This document shows positions 13,250 to 24,600 of a DNA stretch of 64,000 nt, piece by piece (position 1 is the stretch's first letter; each line of letters starts with the position of its first letter). The notes under the pieces are model-generated. The model searched no databases, was not told the DNA's origin, and saw only the letters and a list, made by a program, of their open reading frames with translations. Where the stretch lies: NCBI GenBank assembly GCA_905182995.1, contig CAJJDP010000025.1, positions 327,680 through 391,679 of the forward strand. Reading direction: 5' to 3'. Both the position numbers and the translations under genes were made by a program. The DNA is from Paramecium octaurelia. Its lineage: Eukaryota; Ciliophora; Oligohymenophorea; Peniculida; Parameciidae.

Positions 13250-15091
13250 ATGCCAACTCTATAATCTCTGAACAACGCCTTCAAAAAGTTCAATGTCTAC
13301 ACCAGACCTGTGAGTTTATTGCTTCTGAAAGAACAAGGCCATAGAACATATTTAGGAGTCTTTCTCACAACTGTCCTAGTGAGCCTTGTAATTCTGGTTT
13401 ATTACAGCGGACTTGAATCACTTATCGTCAGAAATAACCCAAGCGTTATCACTTATACCCAATACCAAGAGCATTAAAGTGCGTTTTATTTGACACCTTA
13501 AAATTTCAGCATCGCCATTGCTCAGAAGGGATATGATCTCTAGGATTCCTATATCCTGGAGGGAGCCCTGGGAGGTATAGACAGGTATTATCAGTATTAA
13601 TTATTTATAGTCCGAATTTCCAGGAAATCCCTTTGACCAGATGCATCGATTTCCAATTCAATGACCCCACTTTGAATGCTTATTTCGACAAGGCAGATCA
13701 AATCTGGTACTGTATAGACTGGAGTTCCATTAGTTCACTCGTTATTGAGGGAGGTTTGGAATCCTCCAAAGACAAATCATTATAAATCATAGTTAAATAA
13801 TGCACTTCAATGTATATTTTTAATTAACCTTAGTACCTAATGTACATATCCAAACATATTGGATAGTGATCAATTCATATTCAAAATGACATCAGCCAAC
13901 ACCGACATATCCAATTTCAAAACGCCTGCTTCCCTCATTGGCAAGACATTCAGTCTTACCTCCCTCACAAACTTTGCCAAGAAGTTAAACATCATTCTCC
14001 AGCCACAACAAACTCAAACCGACAACGGATACATTACTCAAGACCAATACCAGGAGACAATACTTTCCATTTCTAACTATTATGAAACCATCCTAGATAA
14101 AGATTCTGATAAACATGTCTTCGAAATCAACATCTCACTTGATCAAAAAACCCTGGTTACTTAACGCTCCTATCCCAGAGTCTATCAATTCTTGGGAGAT
14201 ATAGGAGGGTTCTGGGAAATCATCTTTCTATGTTCCTTATTGTTCATCATGCCCTTCAATAACCTATCATACAGAGTGGCTTTATTGAATGAATTGTTCA
14301 ATTTCGAACTTGACTTTGACAATAAAATACATCCTGAACATCGGGGTAGTTCGAAAGTCAAGGAAATCTTAAACAAATCGGTTCAACTTGAAAAATTCAA
14401 TAGAATGTCCAAGGTTGCAGAGCATGAAGAACAATAAAAATCTAAATTATTAGATTAAATTTCTAGTGACATCACTCAATTTTTCAAAGAATAAGAAAGC
14501 AAATTAGATTTGCAATTATTTGATTACTTTGGTTGTTGCTAATGCAAAAAGGGAGGCAAGAGAGATCTTATTAATTTCTCAATGAGCAAAATCACTCACA
14601 CTCTAGATATTACTTATATCATTAAAAAACTTTAAGAAATCGATAAATTAAAATTGATTTTATTAAATTCTGATTAAATCAAACTCTTTGATTACTTACC
14701 TAAACCCAAACTTGGATTACACATGAAACCAAGTGAAAATGAATACTGCTCTATTCTAAAGCCAGAACTCTCCGATCTTGACAAAGCATTAGAAGCCTAA
14801 AAGGCCTTTTAATCCCTTCAAGATCAGGATGATGAAATTACACCCAAATTAGTAAAACTTTTAGACGACGACTTAGTTTCCTTATTTAAACTCTAATTAA
14901 ATAAGGGTGTTAATCGCTTCGTTAAAAAACCAGCTCAACTAGCTGATGCAGTCTAGTAATTGATGCTCATGAATGCCAAAGAAAAAGAGAATCAAAAAAA
15001 TAAGGATAAGAAGAAAGATAAAAAGAAAAAGAAAAAAGACGATTCTAGTAATTCAGAAGACTCTGCCTCTTCTGGTTCTGAAAAAGATTGA
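13250..15091 (+). CDS. two-TM membrane protein with charged cytosolic tail, ciliate type
   Basis: About 590 residues from ATG 13250 to TGA 15089-15091, beginning 86 bp after VPS13. A membrane segment lies near residue 40 (YLGVFLTTVLVSLVILVYY), followed by a loop of about 270 residues and a second segment (FWEIIFLCSLLFIMPFNNL), so the loop is probably lumenal or extracellular. The segment just before the second TM, YPRVYQFLGDIGG, is a pattern I associate with a large ciliate-specific family of unknown function. After TM2 comes a cytosolic tail with CCQCKKGG and a C-terminal run rich in Lys then Ser/Asp (KKDKKKKKKDDSSNSEDS). Introns of 26 nt (about 13585) and 22 nt (about 13815) keep the frame. 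Base composition is less AT-rich than its neighbours. No enzyme motif seen. Confidence 0.8.
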
Positions 15092-15417
15092 TTTTGTTTT
15101 ACAAAAGTATATCATTATGAGTTTATCTTATTATTCATTTTTTAACTAAATTCCAAATTTATAATAGAATTGAATTTTTCAACCTTTTACATTGTGTTCT
15201 AAGGTAGTATTATTCCTTAGATATATAGTTTTGCATTCTTTTATACTATAAATAATTCAAATATAATGAAATTGTCTCTCTAAATTAATCCAACAATTGT
15301 CATCTAAATTAAATAAATCTTTAGGAATCATAATTTTTTAAGCATAATAATTAAAAATAATCAATAGTAATTATTCTGATCTGATGTAGACTCTTTTAGT
15401 GAAACTTTCAAAAATTA
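15092..15417. other. convergent intergenic spacer
   Basis: About 326 bp between the 3' ends of two convergent genes. Very AT-rich, TGA-dense in all frames, no recognisable RNA gene or repeat. It presumably holds both 3' untranslated ends. Confidence 0.6.
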
Positions 15418-15886
15418 AAATATTAATCGGGTTTTTTAACTTTATGTTTAGATCTAAAATAACTAAATAAATATCTTACGTTAGCTAATTAAAGAATTCT
15501 TTTAATTGATCTGAAGTATATGGCAGATCATCATACAATTTAGGAGTGTATTCTTTTACTTGAAAGTGACATGGTTTGATATTTTCTTATACATGTTATT
15601 AGTTTAAAGTTGGAAGCCTGATATTAACTGGACAATGGCAAGACTTAGAAATTTCTGTTACAGATCTTTGAGTTCTTTCATTTTTGGAAATCAGCACATT
15701 TCTTGTATTAGGCAGGACTGATAAATAATTTATTTAATAATCCAACAGCTAAGGTGATTTCCCATTTTTCTATCTCTCTTGTGAGGATCCAAATGCAATT
15801 TTTGAGAGCGGTCTTTTTTTCTTTTTCTTCTTAAATTACCATCTATTATCAATTTGATTTTTGAGAATGAATGAATTAAATTTCAT
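15418..15886 (-). CDS. small basic hypothetical protein
   Basis: About 145 residues from ATG 15886 to TGA at 15418-15420. The N-terminus is basic (FKKKKKKRPLSK), followed by a polar stretch containing SCHCPVNIRLPTL and a C-terminal part with QVKEYTPKLYDDLPYTSDQL. One 26-nt intron (GTAAGATATT...TTTTAG, about 15455-15480) lies near the 3' end and precedes the last 14 codons. I do not recognise the family; the lysine run could be a nuclear or nucleolar signal, but that is a guess. Transcribed convergently with the upstream membrane-protein gene. Confidence 0.6.
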
Positions 15887-16434
15887 CTAATCATTGACTT
15901 TTTGTGAATTTTACATTATAATTTAAATAAAAAAACAATTGATTTCGTTAGAATGTATTATCCTGGCTTAGAGCAATACATTTTTAGTTTTAAAATCCTA
16001 AATTTCTGTCTATTAGAATTTTGTATTTCTTAAAGATTTTCTTCTGATATAAAAATGTTAACTATATTTATTCTACATCTTTAGGGGAATTGCAATACAA
16101 AAATATAGATGGATGAAATTCATCGTCTAAATAAATATCAAAATATATTCTTTTATAGAATTTAAAATATTATAAATTTAAGACCTTCTTTTAATATTTT
16201 TCTTAAATTCATAGAAAAACATGCAGAATTTGGAACTTATATAAACTCGCTATTTGACCTTTAGAATAAATCAAATTTTGATAAGGTATCTTAATCATAT
16301 CTTATCATACTTAAGTTTTTAATCAAAAATTAGAGAAATCAGGAATGCTTATTATTTATGAAATTTCTTTCTAATAAAAATTTTGAGTGCTTTTTTCAAA
16401 ATTTAATTCTAAAAATTATAATATATGCAATCAG
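15887..16434. other. divergent intergenic region
   Basis: About 550 bp separating the small minus-strand gene from the Rab gene. It must hold the promoters of both. Extremely AT-rich; no coding frame, RNA gene or repeat that I can defend. Confidence 0.5.
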
Positions 16435-17146
16435 AAGCAAGATAAAAATAAAAGCTTGTATTTTTAGGAAATTCATTTGTTGGCAAAACCAGTATAATTG
16501 AAAGGTTCGTTTAAAATACATTCGATCCAAAATCTCAACCTACTGTTGGAATAGATTTCATTGGTAAAAATATCACAATAGATGGAAAAAATATGCGTCT
16601 TCTTTTATGGGATACTGCAGGACAAGAAAGATTTCATTCATTGATTCCTGGTTATGTAAGAGATGCGTAATGTGCAATAATTGTTTTTGATGTAACATGT
16701 AATACATCTCTTATATGATTAGCTAGACATTCTTTTGAAAGTTTGGATAGATGGTTTAATGAGGTTAAATAAACAAGGGGCAATGAAGCTGCGATTGTCC
16801 TTTTAGGAAATAAGATAGATGCAGAAAGAGTTATCAGTTAATAGGAAGCCAGAGATTATGCGATGAAAAAGGATATTCTCTATTATGAAGTAAGCGCTAA
16901 AACAGGTAAGGGAATTGAAGAAGCTATGGAATAGATTTGTTTAGCATTACCTGCTGATCACTCTTTTCTTATAACTCAATCCTAAGGTAATTTATTTCAA
17001 TAATTTTTATAGTAAATCAATCACAATTTGAACAATAAACAGTGGTTTCTAATAGAAAACCTGTTCAACAAGATCATAATGTACTTAAATAGTTGTAATA
17101 GCAACCTACAACTAATAATAATCAATGTTGTGCTAAATCTTAATGA
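16435..17146 (+). CDS. RAB6: Rab6-like small GTPase
   Basis: A vesicle-traffic GTPase; Rab6 proteins act at the Golgi. G-box motifs are intact: P-loop GNSFVGKTS, switch I threonine in PTVGIDFIGK, WDTAGQERFHSLIPGYVRD (G3/switch II), GNKID (G4) and EVSAKTGKG (G5). The SLIPGYVRD segment is typical of Rab6. Two introns are precise: 16699-16722 (24 nt) inside FDVT|SRHSFESL, and 16987-17012 (26 nt) near the C-terminus. The hypervariable tail is Gln-rich and ends ...NQCCAKSQ before TGA 17144-17146. The double cysteine is the expected geranylgeranylation site, though four residues follow it rather than the usual zero to three. Function as a Rab is sure; the exact subfamily assignment less so. Confidence 0.93.
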
Positions 17147-17382
17147 AATATTTTTATGCTATTTTATATTTTATAACATATATAATTTATTGTATTCTAT
17201 CATCGTTTAACCAAACATAAAATTAGCACAAATAATTGAGGCTTTTATTAATCGATATATAAAAAATAAGAATTTTTAAGGTATTTTTAATAGATAGTCT
17301 TTTTGTGCAAATTTTAATAATGAATTTCCGATTACAATTGTTACATTGAATTTATAAAATAGAAATCATAAAATAAATTTTA

Positions 17383-19135
17383 TCATAAGATTCTTAGTTC
17401 ATTATATTGATTCCAAATATAAGTCTTAATGTTATCAAAAATATCTCCTATTTTTCTTAGTTTCATATAGTAAAATTCTTAAATTAATACAAGTTCGTAA
17501 AGATATTTGTATTACTCAGAATTCATTAACTCATGTTCAGTCAAATTGGAACAGATACACACCACCTAAATAATGAAATAACAAATTACCTAAATTATTA
17601 AATTAATTGATGTGTGATATATTCCAAAAATCATTCCATAATATGCAAGAAATTCAATTATACTACTATTGGAAAAGGCAGGAATGAAAAAGAACAAAGT
17701 AATGCTTATTTGATCATTCGATATCGTGTAAAAAGTAGAGTAAACATTAATTATAAAGGTGATAAAGTATGTTAGCAGCAAGACCACATAAAAAAAATGA
17801 TTAGTGTTATTAATGCATTTATTCAAGTATATAGAGTGAAACTGAAATCCTTTGACCTATTTAAATGATAAAATTAATTACACAGATATTGCAATGTTCA
17901 CAGTGATAAACTTATACTTTTTAGATGATTTTACATTTAGGACAAGTCCTAGATAAATCAAAATTCATAAATTGTTCATCTTTTTCAAAATGCAACTTAA
18001 CAGCTCTCAATAATTCTGATAGATTTGATTAATCCCTATTTTCCAAATCATCTTACATTTCATCCTCTTCCAAAATATGATGTCTGTGTTCCCTATTATC
18101 ATTGTTATGGCATTCGTAATTGATTTTCGGATGTGCTAAATTTTTAGATATCTTTTTGCCTTCATCTTGTCTGTTGGTAGTCTTAGATAAAAAGATGAGG
18201 CAATAAAATAAGCTGTAGAGTGTAAAAATTAAGGAGATTAAAGATATGCTATAACCATAACTATCATCACTTTTTAATCTTAAAAAATTGCATGCAATAA
18301 GAAACCCGATCATCAAATAGGATACACCCACAATAATATATTGAACTAATTTTGTGTTATGCGTTTTTATGAATACTTCTAATTGAATATTTTCTACTAT
18401 TTTCTTTATAGCTTAGGTCTTCAAATCCGTTTCATAATTTGGCATAATATCTGGATATGTTCTAAGCAGATATTCAACAGCATCATTAGAGTAATTTGAG
18501 ATTGCTCTGATTAAAGGAGTTTTGCCCTTCGAATCCTATTGATTGTAAGATTTATCCCCTTCAAAATACTTGAGCATATACACATCATTTGTATAGGCAG
18601 CCCAATGCATAATGGTGCAGCCAGCATTATCCTTCACATCCGTATCGGCTTATAGAGCAATTAAATAGAGGGCAATCAATTATTAATTACATTTAATTGC
18701 GTAAAGTAGAGGTGTAAATATTAAGTTATCTTGCTCATTGATTTTATTTCCTAAATCAATAAAGAGTCTAACTAATTCCAGGTTTCCAAAATGACAAGAC
18801 ATCATCAAGCAACTTTATTAAATTTGGGATTTGGTTAAAGGATTTGCACCCTTTAAAAGCAAGTATTTAACAATATCCAATCTTTCAAATGAAATGGCAT
18901 GATGAATTAATGCGTATCCTGATGAATCTAATTCATCTAAATTTTCTGGAGTGTGTAATATTAATAAATTGAAATTTCCTGATTGGATCTCTTATTCAAA
19001 AAATATAGGCTATTATTTAATTATATCTTCCACTTTCTCTTCAACATATTATTATGGTTGAGGCAACAATTTAGAATCATGGGATTCACTATCCAGTTCA
19101 AGTTGTTCATCTTCCCCTAAAACAATATCATTCAT
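17383..19135 (-). CDS. ankyrin-repeat DHHC-like protein without catalytic cysteine
   Basis: Built like Akr1/ZDHHC17 palmitoyltransferases. The N-terminal half has at least four ankyrin repeats (e.g. SSGYALIHHAISFERLDIVK, AGCTIMHWAAYTND, SKGKTPLIRAISNYSND). Two TM segments follow (IIVGVSYLMIGFLIACNFL; LISLIFTLYSLFYCLIFL), then the zinc-binding cysteine-rich domain TCPKCKIIQK...HCEHCNIC. A 25-nt intron follows NIC. The next exon reads VKGFQFHSIYLNKCINNTNH: the position of the catalytic DHHC is QFHS, so the cysteine that takes the acyl group is missing, while the downstream CINNTN (normally CVGLNN) is kept. Two more TM segments and the usual C-terminal part (NLTEHEL...DNIKTYIWNQ) follow to TGA 17383. 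It probably cannot transfer palmitate and may bind substrates or assemble with an active enzyme. Start at ATG 19135. Confidence 0.85.
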
Positions 19136-19192
19136 TTTAATTAATATGCTCTTATAAAACTCAAATAATATATAAAAATATTAAAATTTAAT

Positions 19193-19531
19193 ATGCGGGG
19201 ATTTTTGAGCCTTGCTAAGACTATTGTCTATTCCTCATCAATCGTTAAACCTACCTAATAAATAAAAATGCAGTTTCGATTGTACAGAAATATCTATATT
19301 TTAGGGCAAATCAACAATTGGCTTCTTAATTCAGGTTATGTTCAACTATTCAAATTTTGAGATTAATCAATTTGTAAGGAGTGAGTTCCAATTCCTAATT
19401 AGAAGATGCAGACGGTATTTAATAAATCTCGATTATTAGAATAAGATTTGGAATCAACCATTTCTAAAATACTTTCAGTAACTCTAAAAAGCAATACTGA
19501 GAAGCATGCGTTGAAATTCATAACTAAATGA
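19193..19531 (+). CDS. possible small gene, exon structure unresolved
   Basis: ATG 19193 opens with MRGFLSLAKTIVYSSSIVKP, which has the look of a mitochondrial targeting peptide. The downstream part ends convincingly as SRLLEQDLESTISKILSVTL...KFITK at TGA 19529-19531 if a 29-nt intron near 19374-19402 is removed, but the frame at the start and the frame at the end are not joined by any GT...AG intron I could find. A 23-nt candidate intron near 19277 leads to another, less protein-like frame. Family unknown. It lies 58 bp from the divergent ankyrin/DHHC gene. Confidence 0.3.
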
Positions 19532-20452
19532 TGTCATATTTGGTTTATATCTAATGTTAAATCAAAAATATAAATTTAACTACTTTTTACACCTCTCAGA
19601 TTTATATTTAATTCCAAGTTAATCATATCAGTTTTATAAAAATTATGCATAACTAATTAGAATGTTAAACACATTTATCAATGTCTTCTTTAGTCCATTC
19701 TATTAATTTATTCATTTTTAAGATAACTACTAATTGAATTGATAAAATGCATATCTTTAGTCAATTTCTTCAAATCTTATATATCTTAAACTATGTTGAA
19801 ACAATGAACTAAGAAATATTATATTAATTGGATTCCTAGACATTAGATCAGTAAAAAATAATGTCATACTTTGAAGAATGTATTTTCAAAAAATTACTAG
19901 CAAATTAATATATTCTTTCAGATTCTTTATGATCTGCAGTAGTAGAATAACTTATTACACAAATAAAAGATCTTTTATCTTTAAAAGGACAAAAATCAAA
20001 CAAATAGAATTTATTATGCATATTTAAACTATTTAAACTATTTTATCTATCTCATTTACTAATCCCAATATTCAAGATGTATATCTGTTTAGAATTTAGT
20101 ATATTTTCTAGTTTGATAATCAGTTATTCTCTATATATTTTGAAAATAAACCCTATAATCATTTAAGATATGCCACTCTTATTTATATTCATTGAATTCC
20201 GAAAATTATTTTATTCAAAATATGATTGATCTATTTTAGTTAGCCTATTATTCCAATTATCAATATTCTTCAATTAATTTTAAATTGATCTAAATTTAGA
20301 CTCTCATATCAACATATGCATAGAATTGATGAATAATAAATAATAAAGAAATTATATTTCATTTAACAGATTTAATTAGTATATTCTGTAACTAGATCAA
20401 ATAATTTGTGAAGTTTATACATTAAATATAAGTCTAACTTAGCCCTCATAAA
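19532..20452. other. poorly resolved stretch with open but unassigned frames
   Basis: Very AT-rich, about 0.9 kb. One plus-strand frame stays free of TGA from roughly 19935 to 20225 (SAVVEQLITQIKDLLSLKGQ at its start) and looks partly protein-like, but there is no clear start, stop or intron set. It may be a decayed gene or the 5' part of the next ORF. I see no RNA gene. Confidence 0.3.
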
Positions 20453-21016
20453 ATGGATGAGCATGCCAAAATTATTCAGAAGAACTCAGACACCTAAAAA
20501 TAATCCTTTTATTTCTGCAGTTCACCTTTTTTATAGGTATTATTTAAAGTTTTAAATGGCAGGTAATTGTTAACTTAAAATTCTTTAACGAGTACTCTTA
20601 AATCCAATATTTCTGCTATCAAAACTATGAATTGCTTTAGGGAAACAGAGGAAAAAAGTGTAAATCTAATTCTTGAAGCAACTCAATGTACCAATATAAT
20701 AGCATCAATTATAATGCGAAGAAAAGCATTTAAATTTATGGTGAATGCGTATTATAATAATTTACTAATATATATATTTAACTCAGAGTGCAAAGATTAA
20801 TCAGGCTTGACTTTATATGTGTAAGCTTATTTATTGAGATTCAAACATGCTTTAAGTCATGAAAAAGCTTTTGCTCATAGGATTTTGAGCATTTAATCTA
20901 CACCTTTCTAATTGTTTACTCCATTCACTCTATTTTATTGTTATTTAAGGTTTTGGTATTCTAAGCAAATTGGAACTATTCATTTAGTAAGTTTTTATTT
21001 TTATTTTATTTTTTGA
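20453..21016 (+). CDS. hypothetical ORF (187 codons)
   Basis: With TGA as the only stop, ATG 20453 (MDEHAKIIQKNSDTQKQ) runs 187 codons to TGA 21014-21016, 51 bp before the 3' end of the convergent gene. The middle part, NCFRETEEKSVNLILEATQC, is helical and could belong to an armadillo-like repeat, but this is only an impression. A possible 26-nt intron (about 20537-20562) lies near the start. The last 30 codons are very hydrophobic and Phe/Tyr-rich, which may simply reflect AT-rich noncoding sequence. It may be a true gene, a remnant, or chance. Confidence 0.35.
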
Positions 21017-21066
21017 AATTAATCATAATATTTGTATACTTTTATAATAAATTCATCTGGTGAAAA

Positions 21067-21639
21067 TCACTTAATTTGTGTTTTTATCTATTCTTTTATG
21101 AATGCCTTTTTTTCATCAATGCATTTTTTGATTTATTACTCAGTATAAATTTGACCACTTAGTGTTCTTAAGGTTTCCCCTTTTTTATTGATAGCTTTTA
21201 AGAAATTCATCTATTATTCTGGTATCTCATTTAGTTTAACCTGAGTTATTAATTGCCAAAAAGGATTGACTGTATCCTCTAGGTTATGATCAGTGTACTT
21301 ATACAGCAAACCCCTCACCTAATCATTATCAAATTAGTCCATCAAAATATCGAATAATTCTCTTGTTTCCTTTCTTAGGTTCAATACTTTTAATTTGAAA
21401 CTATCATCCTTTTGTTAAACTTCCGATTATAATTCCAAATGAATTTTATTAGAATTATTGATTTGATTGATCATTTTATTTAAAGCCAATTGTTGTATAG
21501 TCTTGTCATTTTAGAAATGATCAAGGATGATTTCAGTTTCAGCAGCCACTTCTAAAGTAATTTTGACGTCTCTCAAAAATAAGAATTTATAGCTTTGAAC
21601 TTCTGTGTACTCCAAAAAGGAATTTTAAGGTTATTGCAT
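21067..21639 (-). CDS. hypothetical helical protein
   Basis: One uninterrupted frame of about 190 residues from ATG 21639 (MQQPQNSFLEYTEVQSYKFL) to TGA 21067. Almost entirely predicted helix with charged residues, e.g. LKVLNLRKETRELFDILMDQ and VNPFWQLITQVKLNEIPEQQ. No membrane segment, no motif that I recognise. It begins 28 bp downstream of the CFAP57 stop codon on the same strand, which is normal gene packing here and not evidence for an operon. Confidence 0.7.
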
Positions 21640-21667
21640 ATTAAATATATATTTAATAATTTGTTGT

Positions 21668-24600
21668 TCAAACTCTACTACCAAAGATAGAGCTCAAAGG
21701 TCTTCCAAATTAGCTTTATTCTTGTTCCGCATCCGCATAAGGGTCTTCAATGCCTTTTTCTTTAAGAATCTTTTTGAAGTTTTTAATCATTGCCTCATTG
21801 GCTTGCAATTAATTGATGGCGATTTGCAACTAATTCTATAACTCTACATTCTTTTGGAATTCAAATGGTTATAACTTTTATTTATCGAAATTGGGACCTC
21901 TCAAGATCTTACCGACTTTATTACTCTTTTGAGGCAATGATTATAGTCTAGCCTAGGCACTTCCTTGTTTATTAATATTCAAAGCTGAAGGTAATATGGG
22001 TTACTAAGATTATTGCATTACATCTTCGTTCATCATTTCCACATTTTACTAAGGATATTTAAGAATATGAATACTTCTCCTATGTTTTTGCCAAGCTTCG
22101 TTTATAATACTTTAATTTCCTATTTAAACTTTTCATTTTCTTTTTTATATTTGTCATTCTCAATCTTTAAATTTGATTTTTCAGTTTCGTAATCCTTACA
22201 TTATTTTCTAATTTCATTTAGTTCATGGATTAATTATTAATTCTCACTAGTTCTTTTATAGATTTCTTTTTCTCTTCTAACCATCATTTTTTCTGTACTC
22301 GAATTTATCTATATAGCACTCTTCTCAAGATGATTGATGTGTCTATTCATTTCCTCAATAGAGCGAGGATCATTGGAACTTTACTTAATTTCTTATTGAA
22401 GCACATATCTTTAATACAATTTGGTCATCTCTTTTTTCCATTCCTAAATTAAGGAATATAAATTACTTTATCATCAATGTAATGAACACAATTGTGAATG
22501 TCTCTGGTAATATTCTAAATGATATTTTCCTTCTTTTTTGTAGTTTGAATTTATAAATTTAAATCATGAGTGAGAGCATTAGTTTTACTGCTTTCTTCAT
22601 TGATTTTAGAGTTCAATTCACTATTAATTTTTAATTACTTTGCAAATTCACTTTCCAATCTAAATAATTCTTCCTTCAATTTCTCAATTTAAGCTTCCTT
22701 AGGTTCTAGTGATTTCTTCATTTCTGTAGTTCTAAATGATAAAACATGTTTAGATTTTTGTAAAACATTAATTTTGTCTTTGTATTCTGAGATCTTTTTA
22801 TCCTTTTTCTTTAACTAATCATCCTTGTCTTCTAAATCCTTACATTAAACATCAATTTTGGTTTCAGCTTCCTTAAGATTCTTTTCTAGTAACTAATAAG
22901 CTTATTCCTTCTCTTACAATCTTTTGTCTAGCTTCTCATTTTCCAATCTTAATTCCTATACTAATTTCTGCTCTTATTTAAACTTCGAGTCTTTTTCAGC
23001 AAGTAAGCATTTAAGTCTATCAATCTCTTTTTTCTATCTATCATTTAAATCTTTAATTTCAAATTCATGATCCTCTTCTTATTATGCTAAGATCTCTTCA
23101 TATGTAGCCTTCAATTAATCTGCTTGATTTTAGTTATTCTCCAAAGCTTTAGCAGTGATTTAGAAATTCTTATAAAACTTTTCTTTCAATTCGTCAATAT
23201 ATGATGTATGTTTCTATTCAAATTCCTTGGCTTAAGCTTGATTTCTTCTTCTTTCTTCCATCAAATCCTATTCCAATTAGAGATATTTCTCATTTTCAAA
23301 TGCTAACTTTCTTTCATATAAATTTTCTAATTCTTCAACTGCTTTTAAATGGTTATTTTCTACATTTTTAAATAAATTAGCAGACTCCTTTTCTGCAGCT
23401 GACTTTTAAGCCTTCAACTAATCATAACGAGCAGCCCAGGCAGCAATTTCATTATTCATTTACTTTTCTATTTCTAATTTCTCCTTTTCTACTTTTCTTT
23501 TCTCCTCCTAAACTTTGAAATCAGTCTTCTAATCAAGATCTTACAAATCATTATGGAGTTTCTTCATTTCAGCAATATAGGTTTCAATCTCATTTCTTGA
23601 GACTAATAGAACATCAGCTAAATTTTCATCTACAACTCCAGCCTTAGGATTAATTTTATCAATATCATCCATCTACTCTTTGGCTTCAGCCCCAGTCTTA
23701 GAAGCATAGATTTAACCATCATTTGAAATTTCAGACACTTAATATATGAATAGGGCACCATCAGATCCAGTTGAGAACACATATCTTCCATCTGGACTGC
23801 ATTTAATTCTAGTGATCTCTCCTTAATGGACAGGCATTGTTTCAAAAGCCATTTGATTGAATATATAGGAATATATTTTGATTTAGCCATTTTCTGTTCC
23901 TCCAATAATTCCAAATTAATTATAAAGAGATTAAATATAAGCCAATTAGGTTAATTTTTATTGGCCAAGATCGTGGAAATGATGATCCTTGCCAGTGCTT
24001 ATTCCATTCTAAACAATTCTCTATTCTCTAACTATATATTTGGTATCTATCTTATCTTGCTCTGTCTTATCTTTAATACTCTCTGTTCCTGCAGCTATCA
24101 ACATTCCAATTGGTGGATCATAAATCAATGATGTATATTTATTTGTATTATATACATAATCCTTTCTAGACCAATCATTGGGTGTCCATTCGAAGATACT
24201 ACCATCCAATCCACAACTGGCCAAAAAGGTATCTTTGATTCCCCAGATCAAATCAGTTATTTGATTACTGTGTCCTTTTAAAGTGTGCATGAATTCCATT
24301 GTGTAAGCATCATAAATATTAATATAATAATGATTGCTTTTAGCCCTTGGATATGCAACTGCCAACATATGGCCTCCTTGACTAAATTTCACTTAAGTAC
24401 AACACTTCACAGCCATTTCTTTATAAGCACGCAATTCACTGTGTAAAACATGGAAAATACGTAACTTATCCTAAAATCCTGCCGCCAAATAATAACCTGT
24501 GGGATGAAAACCTACAGAACATAAAGGTGAAATGTCTTAGGTTGTACTTTAATTTTCTTTTGTTCCCAAACCTTACTAATTGCCATCGTCTCCTAAATAA

